IMG/VR virus record: IMGVR_UViG_3300042015_000035
Coordinates: 1-43,351 of that record
DNA from: a virus
DNA: 43,351 nt
Strand: one strand, 5' to 3'
The notes beneath the pieces are model-generated. The model was not told the DNA's origin. It ran no database searches and saw nothing but the letters and a program-made list of their open reading frames with translations. Numbering within the stretch: the stretch's first letter is position 1; each line of letters opens with the position of its first letter. Position numbers and translations under genes: made by a program. Of the stretch, positions 27,913-37,294 are shown in pieces.

Positions 27913-28467
27913 ATGCCTGGTGGATTCAAGTACGTCGGATCTTTATTCGATGATCAAACCGGTAAGCTGCGCACCTTTGGTGTTCCTGCTGACCACGCAA
28001 GTCTAATGGCCATTGGTGACGTTGTTCGCGTTACTGCATCTGCTGATACCGCAGGTCTTCCTCAGGTTGATGTTGCAACTGCTGCTCAGTCTGTAACTGG
28101 CGTTATATCTGGCATTACCCCTAACTTCTCAACCGAAAACTTCACTGACGTTAGCCTCGCGGCTCTTGTTGCTGGATCTGTGCAGGTTATTACTGACCCT
28201 CGCGCAGAGTTTGAGGTTGATGTATCGAACGGCCCCCTTGTTGCTGCTGATGTTGGACTTAACGTTGACTTGGTTGCAACTGCTGCAACTGCTACTGGCG
28301 GACTTACGTCTTCCAATATGACTGTCAACTTCACTGGTCGGGCAACAACTGACACGCTTCCATTCCGTGTTCTTCGTCTTGTTGTGGGTAGTGATGGCGT
28401 TTTAGGCTCTCGCTGTGTTGTTCGTATAAATAACTCTACCGCCATCGCTGGCGCAACGGGGGTGTAA
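27913..28467 (+). CDS. Capsid decoration/stabilisation-type protein
   Basis: The 184-aa protein is small, Gly/Ala/Thr/Val rich and beta-stranded (GGFKYVGSLFDDQTGKLRTF ... VTASADTAGLPQVDVATAAQ), without charged helices. It lies directly before the major capsid gene behind a strong ribosome site. Such proteins usually bind the capsid surface; no family is firmly recognised. Confidence 0.6.
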   Translation: MPGGFKYVGSLFDDQTGKLRTFGVPADHASLMAIGDVVRVTASADTAGLPQVDVATAAQSVTGVISGITPNFSTENFTDVSLAALVAGSVQVITDPRAEFEVDVSNGPLVAADVGLNVDLVATAATATGGLTSSNMTVNFTGRATTDTLPFRVLRLVVGSDGVLGSRCVVRINNSTAIAGATGV

Positions 28468-28468
28468 C

Positions 28469-29383
28469 ATGACTGGCACTATCGTGACGGGTTCTACCCC
28501 GCGTTTATTGCAGGAAGGCGTAAAGAAAGTATTCTTTGCTGCTACTAAAGAACATAAGCCTATGTATTCCCAGATTTACAAAGTTGGGAAATCCACCAAG
28601 GCGTATGAAGTTGATGTACAGGTTGAAGGTATGGGATTGGCTGGCGTAAAAGCTGAGGCTGATGACATCACTATGGATTCTTTCCGCCAATCATTTGCGC
28701 CAAAATATGTGCATGTGGCTTACGGTAAAGGCTTCCAGGTTTCACGTGAAGCAAAAGACGACAACCAGTACGGCCTGTTTACCAAAGGCGCCCGTATGTT
28801 GGCACGCGCAATGAATGTGACTAAAGAGGTTCGTTCGCACGTTCTTCTGAATACCGCATTCAGCACTGCGTCTGCAATGACTGGTGGCGATGGCTTGGCA
28901 ATGTGCTCGACTGTTCACGTAAATGGCCCATCTGGTGGAACTTACTCAAACCGTTTGGCGATCGATGCTGACTTCTCCCAAGCTGCTTTGGAAGATATGC
29001 TGAAAATCATCATGCGTGCTACTGATGATCGCGGTCTGGCTATGGCGTTAATGCCTAAGAAACTGGTTGGTCACACTGACAACAAGTTTGAGTTCGAGCG
29101 TGTTCTTAATTCTACCTTGCAAAGCAACACCGCTGAAAATGCGACCAACGTAGTTAAAGGCACCTTTGACAGCATCGTGCTGTCTCCGTATCTTACTTCT
29201 GATACTGACGCATGGTTCATTATAACTGATGCTGAAGACGGCTTGCAGTATTACGACCGTGTGGCTACTGAATTTAGCGAGGATTTATCCTTCCTGAATG
29301 AAGTAACTCGCTTCAAGGCTTACATGCGTTTCGTTACTGGTTACAGCAATCCCCGTGGCATTTACGGTTCTGCTGGCGCTTAA
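28469..29383 (+). CDS. Major capsid protein
   Basis: The 304-aa protein has an HK97/Mu-type capsid pattern: a polar N-arm, an A-domain-like stretch (GTYSNRLAIDADFSQAALED), and strands ending FLNEVTRFKAYMRFVTGYSN, PRGIYGSAGA. It follows scaffold and decoration genes and is ended by a strong terminator, as expected for a very abundant protein. Confidence 0.85.
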   Translation: MTGTIVTGSTPRLLQEGVKKVFFAATKEHKPMYSQIYKVGKSTKAYEVDVQVEGMGLAGVKAEADDITMDSFRQSFAPKYVHVAYGKGFQVSREAKDDNQYGLFTKGARMLARAMNVTKEVRSHVLLNTAFSTASAMTGGDGLAMCSTVHVNGPSGGTYSNRLAIDADFSQAALEDMLKIIMRATDDRGLAMALMPKKLVGHTDNKFEFERVLNSTLQSNTAENATNVVKGTFDSIVLSPYLTSDTDAWFIITDAEDGLQYYDRVATEFSEDLSFLNEVTRFKAYMRFVTGYSNPRGIYGSAGA

Positions 29384-29389
29384 TTGATC

Positions 29390-29409
29390 GGGGCGAAAGC
29401 CCCTTTCTT
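29390..29409 (+). terminator. Intrinsic terminator after the major capsid gene
   Basis: GGGGC-GAAA-GCCCC (29390-29403) with a stable tetraloop, followed by TTTCTT. It would lower expression of the genes downstream of the capsid gene. Confidence 0.85.
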
Positions 29410-29459
29410 ACTGAGAATTATCCAATTTTGGCCGCCCTGCGGTTCTCACGGAGAAAAAA

Positions 29460-30422
29460 ATGTCTTCAAATTATCCAAACGGCTTTACAAATGGCGTCAC
29501 TATTCGCGGCGTTCCATTGCAACAAGCTCAGCCCGGCGAAGTGTTCTTCGTTAACAACTCAACCGTATTAGCTAAAGGCGGTATTGGCGGATCTAACGGA
29601 AACGCAGGAACCTATCAAGCCCCTTTCTCAACGATTGACTACGCTGTAGGTCGCTGTACTGCTGGCCGTGGCGACATTATCTTTGTAATGCCAGGGCATG
29701 CTGAGACTATTTCTACTGCGACATCATTGAATCTTGATGTTGCAGGTATTGCCATCATCGCATTGGGTTCTGGTGCATCTCGCGCAACATTAACACTTGA
29801 TACTGCAACCACTACTACTATTCCTGTATCAGCTGCCAATATCACAATGGCAAACTTTATTTTTAGTGCAAATTTTGCTGACATTGTTTCTGTGTTTACG
29901 CTAACTACGGCTGCAAATTTCTGTTTGGATCGTCCGTACATCAAAGCAACCGCGACCAACATGAACTTCCTTAATGTTGTTGATACTGATGCTACTACCG
30001 GCAATGCCGATGGCCTTACCATTCTTGATCCAGTGTGGGTTGAGCCTGACTTGGCCACGCTTGGGTTTGTTAAGTGTGATGGAACTAACGCAAATTGGAA
30101 AATTGTCAAGCCGAGACTTACTCTTGGCGTCAAGAACAACACGCCATCATTAATTGCCATTGCTACCGGCAAGATTCTGACCGGGCTGCTTGTTGATGGC
30201 TATGATATTTACCGATTAAACACCGACTCTGCAACTGGGGCGCTTCTAATCACAACTGACGGGTCAACAAACACCGGAATTATTAAAAACGGTAGTTTCC
30301 AGCATGCTGATACTGCGGCAGAAGTTTTGGTTACCGCATCATCCGGGTTTGGATTCTTCAATAACTATTCCTCTGGTGTGGCCGGTGCTTCCGGTTATTT
30401 ATTGCCTGCTGCTGATAGTTAA
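29460..30422 (+). CDS. Beta-helix virion protein (head fibre/decoration type)
   Basis: The 320-aa protein has an N-terminal attachment-like segment (NGVTIRGVPLQQAQPGEVFF), then ADYAVGR/IIFVMPGHAETI-type repeats typical of a right-handed beta-helix (TAANITMANFIFSANFADIV). It lies directly after the major capsid terminator and so is most likely a head-attached fibre or decoration, not the tailspike. Confidence 0.7.
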   Translation: MSSNYPNGFTNGVTIRGVPLQQAQPGEVFFVNNSTVLAKGGIGGSNGNAGTYQAPFSTIDYAVGRCTAGRGDIIFVMPGHAETISTATSLNLDVAGIAIIALGSGASRATLTLDTATTTTIPVSAANITMANFIFSANFADIVSVFTLTTAANFCLDRPYIKATATNMNFLNVVDTDATTGNADGLTILDPVWVEPDLATLGFVKCDGTNANWKIVKPRLTLGVKNNTPSLIAIATGKILTGLLVDGYDIYRLNTDSATGALLITTDGSTNTGIIKNGSFQHADTAAEVLVTASSGFGFFNNYSSGVAGASGYLLPAADS

Positions 30423-30428
30423 TAGTTA

Positions 30429-30450
30429 GGGGGCTAGTCCCCCTTTAATT
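30429..30450 (+). terminator. Intrinsic terminator after the beta-helix gene
   Basis: GGGGG-CTAGT-CCCCC (30429-30443) is followed by TTTAATT. It is short but very stable. Together with the one at 29390 it isolates the abundant virion genes. Confidence 0.75.
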
Positions 30451-30465
30451 TTCACAGGAGGACAC

Positions 30466-31074
30466 ATGCAATTTCATAATACCTACACACCGGCCAATGC
30501 AAGTTTGACAGGTTTTGCGTCGAATGTTACTGGCGCGGCATTTACGTTGACTGCCAGCACTTCTGGCGACTCTCTCGCGCATCAAGTTAGCATTCGCAAT
30601 GACTCCGTAACCGATCATAGTGACAAGACGGTTCTTTTGGTTGGCACTGATGCAGATGGCAAGGCAATTAGCGAATCTGTTACTGGTCCCGGCACTTCTG
30701 CAACAGTTGAGTCAACTCTGTATTTCATGACACTGACTAGCGCTACTCCTTCGGCAACGATTGGAGCTGACACCTTTGATATTGGCTGGGTCGATGAGTT
30801 TGTCACCAAGACTATTCCTTTGGATTGGAGGGGCGGGCCAAGTACATTACGAATCACTGTTGGTGGTACGATTAACTTTGATATTGAGCAGACGCTTAGC
30901 GACATCCAATTTGCCACTTCTTTCGATTGGTTTGTTGGTGATGCTGCCCAGGATGATGAAACCGCCAGCCTAACTGCGTCATGGACTGTTGCACCAAAAG
31001 CTATTCGCATCAAGGCAAACTCTTACAGTTCTGGAGCTACATTAACCGCTGACTACGTGCAATCAGATGTCTGA
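30466..31074 (+). CDS. Virion structural protein, beta-rich
   Basis: The 202-aa protein is Thr/Ser/Ala-rich with regular strands (GAAFTLTASTSGDSLAHQVS; AKAIRIKANS-like end), no helices or signal. AGGAGG precedes ATG 30466. Position between head and connector genes points to a structural role. Family unknown. Confidence 0.65.
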   Translation: MQFHNTYTPANASLTGFASNVTGAAFTLTASTSGDSLAHQVSIRNDSVTDHSDKTVLLVGTDADGKAISESVTGPGTSATVESTLYFMTLTSATPSATIGADTFDIGWVDEFVTKTIPLDWRGGPSTLRITVGGTINFDIEQTLSDIQFATSFDWFVGDAAQDDETASLTASWTVAPKAIRIKANSYSSGATLTADYVQSDV

Positions 31075-31294
31075 TTACAATGTGCAATGCGACATGACTG
31101 GTTTCATCTACAAAAGGAGCCAGTGTCGCAAAATGTGGAATGGCCTCATAGTTCGAGCTGACCTATGGGAGCCAAGACACCCTCAGGATTTCATAAAAGT
31201 GCCGGTTGATAATATCAGCGTTCCTGATGTGCGCAATGAGCAAGCAACAGGCCCGGCGCTTGATCCACCACTTACCGAAAGCCAAATGATATGA
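31067..31294 (+). CDS. Small conserved podophage protein (WEPRHPQDF)
   Basis: The 75-aa protein starts SDYNVQCDMTGFIYKRSQCR and carries the block MWNGLIVRADLWEPRHPQDF, often seen at this place in P22-type and related phages. Its role is not established; structural or completion functions are likely. Four-to-eight base overlaps with both neighbours. Confidence 0.7.
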   Translation: MSDYNVQCDMTGFIYKRSQCRKMWNGLIVRADLWEPRHPQDFIKVPVDNISVPDVRNEQATGPALDPPLTESQMI

Positions 31295-32220
31295 GCACTG
31301 GTGTTTACAACAAAACGGCTGGGGATCTTATTAATGAAGCCCTCCGCGCAGCTAACATAACCGGTACTGACATGCCGGTTGAGGCGTCTGATTTTGCTAA
31401 TGGTTTCACGTGCTTAAATGATGTTCTTTTTGCATTGCAAGCTGATCAGATCCACATCTGGACTGAGACTGAAGCATTCCTACCAATGACCACAAATACC
31501 CAAGTTTATACCTTGGGAGTATCTGGCGATCATTGCTTTACGGATTACAAGTACACGACTGTTTCGGTTATTGCATTGTCCGGAGCTACTACGATCGATG
31601 TAGGCTCAACCACCGGAATGACTGCTGGCGATAATATTGGCATTGAACTGGATGACGGCACAAGACAATGGACAACCATTGACACGGTAACCGATTCCAA
31701 TACGCTGGTACTTGATGCCGCGCTTACTGATGATATTTCCGTTGATGCCACCGTGTACACCTACACAACCGGGATTGATCAGCCTGTGCGAATCCTAAGT
31801 GCGCGCTATGCAGATTCAGCAACCACTGATGAGATGCCATCTAGTCAGATTTCACGCGATGAGTATTTTAACCAGCCATCAAAGTCCACCACTGGATCTA
31901 TGAATAGCTGGTATTACTCTCGCCAGTTATCTAGCGGTAAATTCTACGTGTGGCCAGTTGCCGGGAATGTCCGCAACTTAATCCGATTTACTTTTATTAA
32001 GCCTCAATACATCCCGGAAGATCAATCAGAAAATATACTGATTCCGCCTGAGTGGTTCTTGCCATTGAAACTCAAGGTTGCTGCTGAACTTGGGTTGATT
32101 TACCGGATTGATACTGAAGTCCAAGTAATGCTTGAGCAGAAAGCCCAGATTTACATGGACAAAGCGCTTGGAATAGATAGCGAATTCTCCAGCTTTAGCT
32201 TTCATCCATGCAACAACTAA
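31291..32220 (+). CDS. P22 gp4-like tail adaptor/accessory factor
   Basis: The 309-aa protein starts with the gp4-type helical block (AGDLINEALRAANITGTDMP, FANGFTCLNDVLFALQADQI). A beta domain is inserted at about 85-165 (GDNIGIELDDGTRQWTTIDT). The end returns to helices (PLKLKVAAELGLIYRIDTEV). P22 gp4 (166 aa) binds below the portal and opens the tail assembly. The extra length here is the insertion. Confidence 0.7.
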   Translation: MSTGVYNKTAGDLINEALRAANITGTDMPVEASDFANGFTCLNDVLFALQADQIHIWTETEAFLPMTTNTQVYTLGVSGDHCFTDYKYTTVSVIALSGATTIDVGSTTGMTAGDNIGIELDDGTRQWTTIDTVTDSNTLVLDAALTDDISVDATVYTYTTGIDQPVRILSARYADSATTDEMPSSQISRDEYFNQPSKSTTGSMNSWYYSRQLSSGKFYVWPVAGNVRNLIRFTFIKPQYIPEDQSENILIPPEWFLPLKLKVAAELGLIYRIDTEVQVMLEQKAQIYMDKALGIDSEFSSFSFHPCNN

Positions 32221-33752
32221 TTGATTTTATACGCGATTTATTTCGGAGAAGAGAATTGGCTCGGACAACGCTAAACATAGCAGGCGGTTATTACAAAGAC
32301 GAGTCTTACGCAATTTCTAACCGTGAGTGTGTTAACTTTTATCCTCATATTCCTGAAGGTCAGACTATTACTGATGGGTGTTTGATTGGCATTGGTGGGA
32401 TCGAGGCAAGATTTGAGGCTGAAGTTGATCAGCCAAATAGAGGCTCACACTTATTTGGGAATCAGCCATATTTTGTCAATGGTGAGAATCTATACCGAGT
32501 AACTGAAACATACAACGACCCACCAGGGGAATATACCGTTACTTTTGATGATGTGTCTGGAGCAGAAAGCATAACCCTGCCTGGCGCCATTAAAAGAGTA
32601 ATAATGGCGGACAATGGATCACAGCTTTGTATTACTGTTCCTGGATTTGGTGGTCAGTTTAATACATGGATTTATGATGGCTCAACGCTTACCCAGATTT
32701 CCGATTCTGATTTCGATGGACCGGCACAAAGCGTTTGTTATTCAGATGGCTATTTCATTTTTGCTAAGCAGAACTCTAATAAGTGGTTCATTAGTGATTT
32801 GCGCGACGGCACATCCTATATAGCAACAGATTTCGGAAGTGCTGAGTCTGACCCTGATGACATCGTTACTATAAAGCCGCTTAGAGGTATAGTTTTTGTA
32901 TTCGGCTCTCAAACTTTTGAGCAGTATCAAAACTTGCCTAGCAGCTCAGGATTCCCATACGAGAGAATAAACAGTGGCACATACAATATCGGATGTTCTG
33001 CTCAATTCTCTGTTGTTGAGGCTAACAATGCCCTGTACTGGATTGGATCAGCAGAAAACGAAGAGTCATCTGTATGGGCTACGAATGGCGGTCAGCCGCA
33101 GAAAATATCAACTCCGTCCATTGATTTGCTGATTAACCAGGAATCGGTTTTATTAACCACATATGCGATGAAGTGGGGTGAAGGCGGGCACACATTTATT
33201 TCCTTCACGCTCCCTGGCGTTACAACTATTGTTTACGATACCACTACCGGATTATGGCACGAGCGCCGCTCTGTTGATGCCTCGCTCGATGATATTCCAT
33301 GGCGTCCGGCGTCAATTGTATATGCAAACTCTCCTAGCCTTGGTAAGAATGTGCTTTATGTGGGCGATAGCATAGGGGAAAATATAGGCATATACGGCAA
33401 GGAATATTTTGATGAGTACGACGAAGAAATTAGGGGTTACTTTACCCTGCCATCCTTTGATAATGGTGGTCGCCCATTCAGCGTAAATGCGGTAGAATTG
33501 GTGATGCAAACTGGTGATGTGCCTATCACTGGTCAAGGCTCAGATCCGGTTATTCGGATGTCAGTTTCAAAGAGTGGCGGAAAGACTTATTCGCCAGAGA
33601 TTTCTAGAAAGATTGGGCAGATTGGCGACTACACAAAAAGAATAGCATGGTCGCCGCTAGGTAGATTTCCGCGCTCTTGCACATTGCGCTTTGATATTAG
33701 CGAGCCGATTAAGCGCGTGATAGTAAAAGCAGAGGTCGAGATTGGACGTTAA
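32208..33752 (+). CDS. P22 gp10-like packaged-DNA stabilisation protein
   Basis: The 514-aa protein follows the gp10 pattern: SNRECVNFYPHIPEGQ near the start, LIGIGGIEARFEA, GSHLFGNQPYFVNGENLYRV, then repeated beta-propeller-like strands (NNALYWIGSAENEESSVWAT). P22 gp10 forms a hexameric collar after gp4 and retains the packaged DNA. ATG 32208 overlaps the gp4-like gene by 13 nt. Confidence 0.85.
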   Translation: MQQLIDFIRDLFRRRELARTTLNIAGGYYKDESYAISNRECVNFYPHIPEGQTITDGCLIGIGGIEARFEAEVDQPNRGSHLFGNQPYFVNGENLYRVTETYNDPPGEYTVTFDDVSGAESITLPGAIKRVIMADNGSQLCITVPGFGGQFNTWIYDGSTLTQISDSDFDGPAQSVCYSDGYFIFAKQNSNKWFISDLRDGTSYIATDFGSAESDPDDIVTIKPLRGIVFVFGSQTFEQYQNLPSSSGFPYERINSGTYNIGCSAQFSVVEANNALYWIGSAENEESSVWATNGGQPQKISTPSIDLLINQESVLLTTYAMKWGEGGHTFISFTLPGVTTIVYDTTTGLWHERRSVDASLDDIPWRPASIVYANSPSLGKNVLYVGDSIGENIGIYGKEYFDEYDEEIRGYFTLPSFDNGGRPFSVNAVELVMQTGDVPITGQGSDPVIRMSVSKSGGKTYSPEISRKIGQIGDYTKRIAWSPLGRFPRSCTLRFDISEPIKRVIVKAEVEIGR

Positions 33753-33996
33753 TCCACTAAGCATGGCTGAGCCGGTAGTTGACGATAATGGCAGGCCATT
33801 GCGTAATCTTAACCTGTTCAGCGAGGGCGCCTCAAGGCTTCCAATGCTTAAAGGTGTCGGATCTCCCGAGGGAGTCGTTGCATCAAGACAGGATAGGCTT
33901 TATAGAAATACAGCTGGCACTGCCGGAAATATTCTGTACGTTAAAAACGTCGATGATGTTGCTGGTGATAAAACATTGGGCTGGATTTTGGTATGA
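33742..33996 (+). CDS. Small virion protein with GVGSPEG motif (TTG start)
   Basis: The 84-aa protein contains LPMLKGVGSPEGVVASRQDR, then NILYVKNVDDVAGDKTLGWI. Similar short proteins with 'GVGSPEG..LYRN..G' appear before tail or fibre genes in podophages. Start is TTG 33742 with GAGG upstream; ATG 33763 is an alternative. It probably joins the tail or collar. Confidence 0.65.
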   Translation: MDVNPLSMAEPVVDDNGRPLRNLNLFSEGASRLPMLKGVGSPEGVVASRQDRLYRNTAGTAGNILYVKNVDDVAGDKTLGWILV

Positions 33997-34451
33997 ATGC
34001 ACTTAAAGTATTTTCTGATTTGGTTGCGCATCCAGAAGCAGGAACTCCTGTTATTCGCGAGAGAATACTTTCATTGCAAGACAGGCTACTTGAGCTTGAG
34101 CAAGTTGATTGCCCTGTTAAGCATCACTTTTCAGGCGATAGCTATGCAAGAGAGATACTTTTACCAGCTGGCAGTTTAGTCATAGGAAAGATTCACCGTC
34201 ACTCGCACGTAAACGTGATTTCGCAAGGCGAGTGCATGGTTTTAACAGAGGATGGGGTAAGGCATTTTAAAGCCCCTCTGACATTTATATCAATGCCAGA
34301 AACAAAGCGTGTAGTTTACGCAATTACGGATGTGATATGGACAACCGTTCACGTCACTACCGAAACCGATTTAGAGAAAGTCGAGAATTACGTAATAGCT
34401 CCGACTTATAACGATCTTGATCCTGCAATATTGCTGGAGGCCATAAAATGA
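33993..34451 (+). CDS. Cupin-domain virion-associated protein
   Basis: The 152-aa protein has a helical N-terminus, then a cupin core: ILLPAGSLVIGKIHRHSHVN (H68, H70, H72), ISQGECMVLTEDGVRHFKAP (E80), and ISMPETKRVVYAITDVIW with a last helical extension. Metal-binding residues are kept. Proteins of this kind sit between collar and ejection genes in several podophages; function unknown. ATGA overlap with the previous gene. Confidence 0.7.
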   Translation: MNALKVFSDLVAHPEAGTPVIRERILSLQDRLLELEQVDCPVKHHFSGDSYAREILLPAGSLVIGKIHRHSHVNVISQGECMVLTEDGVRHFKAPLTFISMPETKRVVYAITDVIWTTVHVTTETDLEKVENYVIAPTYNDLDPAILLEAIK

Positions 34452-35113
34452 CTTGGGTAGCTGTAGCGGTAGTTGGTGCGGCTGTTATTGGCGGCGTTGC
34501 CTCAAATCAGGCAGCGGATAAACAAGCGGACGCAACCAAGAAGGGCATTAAAAGCACAAAAGAGCTTGCCGCTCAGGCGAGAAATGATGCTATCGGACTG
34601 TTTCAGCAAGGGCAGACAGCTGGCAACAAGGGCATTCAGGCCGCTATGGACTTTTACAAGAATAGTGCTAATGCCGTTTATAAGCCTTATATTCAGGGAA
34701 ATGTTGCGGCTCAGGATGTTATTGGTCAGGGCGCGCAACAAGCTAACAATGCAATCCTTGGCCTGCCTGTTGATATGGGATTCACTCAGCCAAGACAAAT
34801 AACGCCAGACCTGTCCTATTTACAGGGGGCAAAACTTCCTGCGCAAGATCAAATGATGCTTGGTGGCGGGGCGCCTACAACGCCTGCTGTTGATGCAAAT
34901 GGTCAGCCCGTAGCACCAGAGACATTTTCTCAAGACCTTGAAGACTTTGGAAATAAGACTGGATTTGGTGGTGGTAAGTTTATGGGGCTGGGTGATAAGC
35001 GTCACTTTGAGCTTGATACAATAATCAACAATCCATTGCGGCTTAACGATAAGGATAGGGATAAGCTTGATCCAATTAAAGGCACCAAAAAACTTATCAA
35101 AAAACTATTTTAG
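34448..35113 (+). CDS. DNA ejection protein, gp7-type candidate
   Basis: The 221-aa protein begins with a membrane-like segment (WVAVAVVGAAVIGGVASNQA), followed by a helical, Q/A-rich body (AAQARNDAIGLFQQGQTAGN) and a glycine-rich hinge. P22 gp7 has a similar N-terminus. It would leave the virion with the genome and help cross the envelope. First of four ejection-type genes in a row. Confidence 0.65.
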   Translation: MTWVAVAVVGAAVIGGVASNQAADKQADATKKGIKSTKELAAQARNDAIGLFQQGQTAGNKGIQAAMDFYKNSANAVYKPYIQGNVAAQDVIGQGAQQANNAILGLPVDMGFTQPRQITPDLSYLQGAKLPAQDQMMLGGGAPTTPAVDANGQPVAPETFSQDLEDFGNKTGFGGGKFMGLGDKRHFELDTIINNPLRLNDKDRDKLDPIKGTKKLIKKLF

Positions 35114-35121
35114 GTGCATCA

Positions 35122-36096
35122 ATGATAAATCAAAATTATCGAATGTTTTCTGGTGCTCCGATGCAGCTAGGGCAGCAGATGCCATATGCAACTACAAAGG
35201 CTCAGCCTCCAGTTGGTGTATCTAATCCTGCACCGGTTACTGCTGCGCCTGGCACTCCTGCTGCTCCTGTTCCTGGCGCACCTAGCGTACCTGTAACGCC
35301 ACCGCCTATTCCGCAATCGACCATTGCTACTGTAAATCCAATGCAGACAACTTCTATGCCTCTTGGTGGCGGTCAGCCAGTGCCTGCAACTGGATTGATT
35401 GGATCTGAGCAAGCAATGACAGAAGGGCTTGGGGCAATTACCTCTGGCGCTGGACAAGCTCGTGCTGATATTACTGGCGTGTTGAATGAGTTTAATGATC
35501 CGAATGCTTTCAAGAATTCTGCCGCTACTGAATACTTGCTTGGGCAGTCACAGAAGGCTATTGAGCGCTCTGCTGCTGCGCGCGGCGGGCTGCTTGGTGG
35601 TAACGTATTGCAAGAATTGCAAAGAAACGCTGTTGGATTGGCGTCGCAGGACTACAACAATCAGTTCAGTATTAAGTCAGGGCTAGCTGATCGCTTGGCC
35701 TCAATAGCCGAAAACGCAGGCATTCAAACTGCCGGACTTAAAGCAACTATTGGCTCTGGTCGTTATCAGGCTGGCCGTGACATCGCTCAAAACGCAACGC
35801 AGGCGGCATCCAGCATATCTAACCTGCTCAATCAGCAGGGCGCCAATATATCCGATATGGCAAGAAAGGATATATCTTCCATTACTGATATGATTTACCA
35901 GTCTGGCTTACAGAATAAGCTTGACAATCAACAACTGGCAACAATTCTTGCAAACATTAGTGGTGGCCAGTCTTCTCAATTAAACCAGGGCTACCAGAAT
36001 TTGGGTGCTGCTCAGGCTGCTGGAATTATGGGAACAAATGCGGCAATCCAGGGCGGGATACAGCAAGGCATATCAACGGGGGTAATTGGTGGCTGA
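35122..36096 (+). CDS. DNA ejection/transfer protein candidate
   Basis: The 324-aa protein has a long P/A/V-rich disordered N-terminus (VSNPAPVTAAPGTPAAPVPG) and a helical body (SAATEYLLGQSQKAIERSAA, ARGGLLGGNVLQELQRNAVG, GLASQDYNNQFSIKSGLADR). This block is common in podophage ejection proteins. The disordered start may thread through the portal. Confidence 0.65.
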   Translation: MINQNYRMFSGAPMQLGQQMPYATTKAQPPVGVSNPAPVTAAPGTPAAPVPGAPSVPVTPPPIPQSTIATVNPMQTTSMPLGGGQPVPATGLIGSEQAMTEGLGAITSGAGQARADITGVLNEFNDPNAFKNSAATEYLLGQSQKAIERSAAARGGLLGGNVLQELQRNAVGLASQDYNNQFSIKSGLADRLASIAENAGIQTAGLKATIGSGRYQAGRDIAQNATQAASSISNLLNQQGANISDMARKDISSITDMIYQSGLQNKLDNQQLATILANISGGQSSQLNQGYQNLGAAQAAGIMGTNAAIQGGIQQGISTGVIGG

Positions 36097-36097
36097 T

Positions 36098-37294
36098 ATG
36101 ATTTTAGGTCAAATAGCAAATCCACAAATGGCTGATATTGCAGGCGCTCTGGATATTCGACAGAAGCGAATTGATGCTGATGAAAAGAAGCGCAGAGATA
36201 TTCGTGTTCGCCAATTGGTGGCGGAAGCGCTGCCAGGACTTCGTGATGACTCTCCACTTAAGCGGCTTGCAATGGAAGATACTGAAAAGTTTGCAATGAT
36301 CACCAAGGTGCTTGGAGTTCCACTAAATTCTGGTGAAAAACTTCAGCAGCTTTCTGACGATGTTCGCATGCTTAATTCATTGGCAAAATCAGACCCGCGC
36401 CAAGCATTTTATTATGCAATGTCACTCCAGCAAGAGCGCAAAGAGCAGGGTATTGAGTCGCCAATGATTGATAAATTTGTCGATCAAATACAAACATCTG
36501 AAGACCCTAGCCAATTAATTCGCGGCTGGGATACTCTCGACAGAAGCCTTAATGGAAGCTCTCAAGATAAGCCTGCTGGACTTGTTGAGTTTGAGGGCAT
36601 GACAGAAGGATTGTCTGATGACGAAAGACAAAAAGCTCGCAGAATTAAGCTTGGCCTCGATCCTCGTGCGCAAGGTTCTGCTGACATAACCATTGCAGAA
36701 GAGGGTCTTACAGGCAAGGTTGCGGAATCTAAAGGGCAAATTGCTGGAACTGTTAAAGGCAGCGAAACAACCGCCAAGGGCAATGTTAATAGAGCGCAAG
36801 ACTTTATCAATCGCGGGGTTGCTGCTGCGGAAGGCTTGCCTAGCGTTAACCGTGGAATTCAGCTGCTTGAATTGGTTGAGACTGGCGGATTCGATAAGGC
36901 TGCCATTGCCGCCAAACAAGCTCTTGGTATTGAGAGTGCGGATGAGGGCGAGCTTACCTATAACCTGGGTAAATCAGTCTTAACTCAGTTGCGTGAAACC
37001 TTCGGAGCTGCATTTACACAAGAGGAAGGCAAGCGCCTTGCCGATCTTGAGGCTGGATTGTCAAGAAGCCCAGCAACCAACAAGAGAATCCTTGCTCAAG
37101 TTAAGGAGATCATGACAGCCAAGGCAAAAAGAGGTCGTCAAGCTGCTGTTGATCAGGGCGATGACTTTACCGCCAATGATATTGATAAATTTATGTCTAT
37201 GGATTTATCTCCAAAAGGCGGATCAGGCAAGGGCGCAATGACCCCAGGAATAACTGGCGCAACAAGCAAATATAAAATTGAGGTTATGGATTAA
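36098..37294 (+). CDS. Ejection/internal virion protein candidate
   Basis: The 398-aa protein is mostly helical and charged (ALDIRQKRIDADEKKRRDIR; LRETFGAAFTQEEGKRLADL), resembling gp16/gp20-type internal proteins. The segment FGAAFTQEEGKRLADLEAGL is frequent in such proteins. ATG 36098 is preferred (GGTGG upstream); the frame opens at TTG 36086. Confidence 0.6.
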   Translation: MILGQIANPQMADIAGALDIRQKRIDADEKKRRDIRVRQLVAEALPGLRDDSPLKRLAMEDTEKFAMITKVLGVPLNSGEKLQQLSDDVRMLNSLAKSDPRQAFYYAMSLQQERKEQGIESPMIDKFVDQIQTSEDPSQLIRGWDTLDRSLNGSSQDKPAGLVEFEGMTEGLSDDERQKARRIKLGLDPRAQGSADITIAEEGLTGKVAESKGQIAGTVKGSETTAKGNVNRAQDFINRGVAAAEGLPSVNRGIQLLELVETGGFDKAAIAAKQALGIESADEGELTYNLGKSVLTQLRETFGAAFTQEEGKRLADLEAGLSRSPATNKRILAQVKEIMTAKAKRGRQAAVDQGDDFTANDIDKFMSMDLSPKGGSGKGAMTPGITGATSKYKIEVMD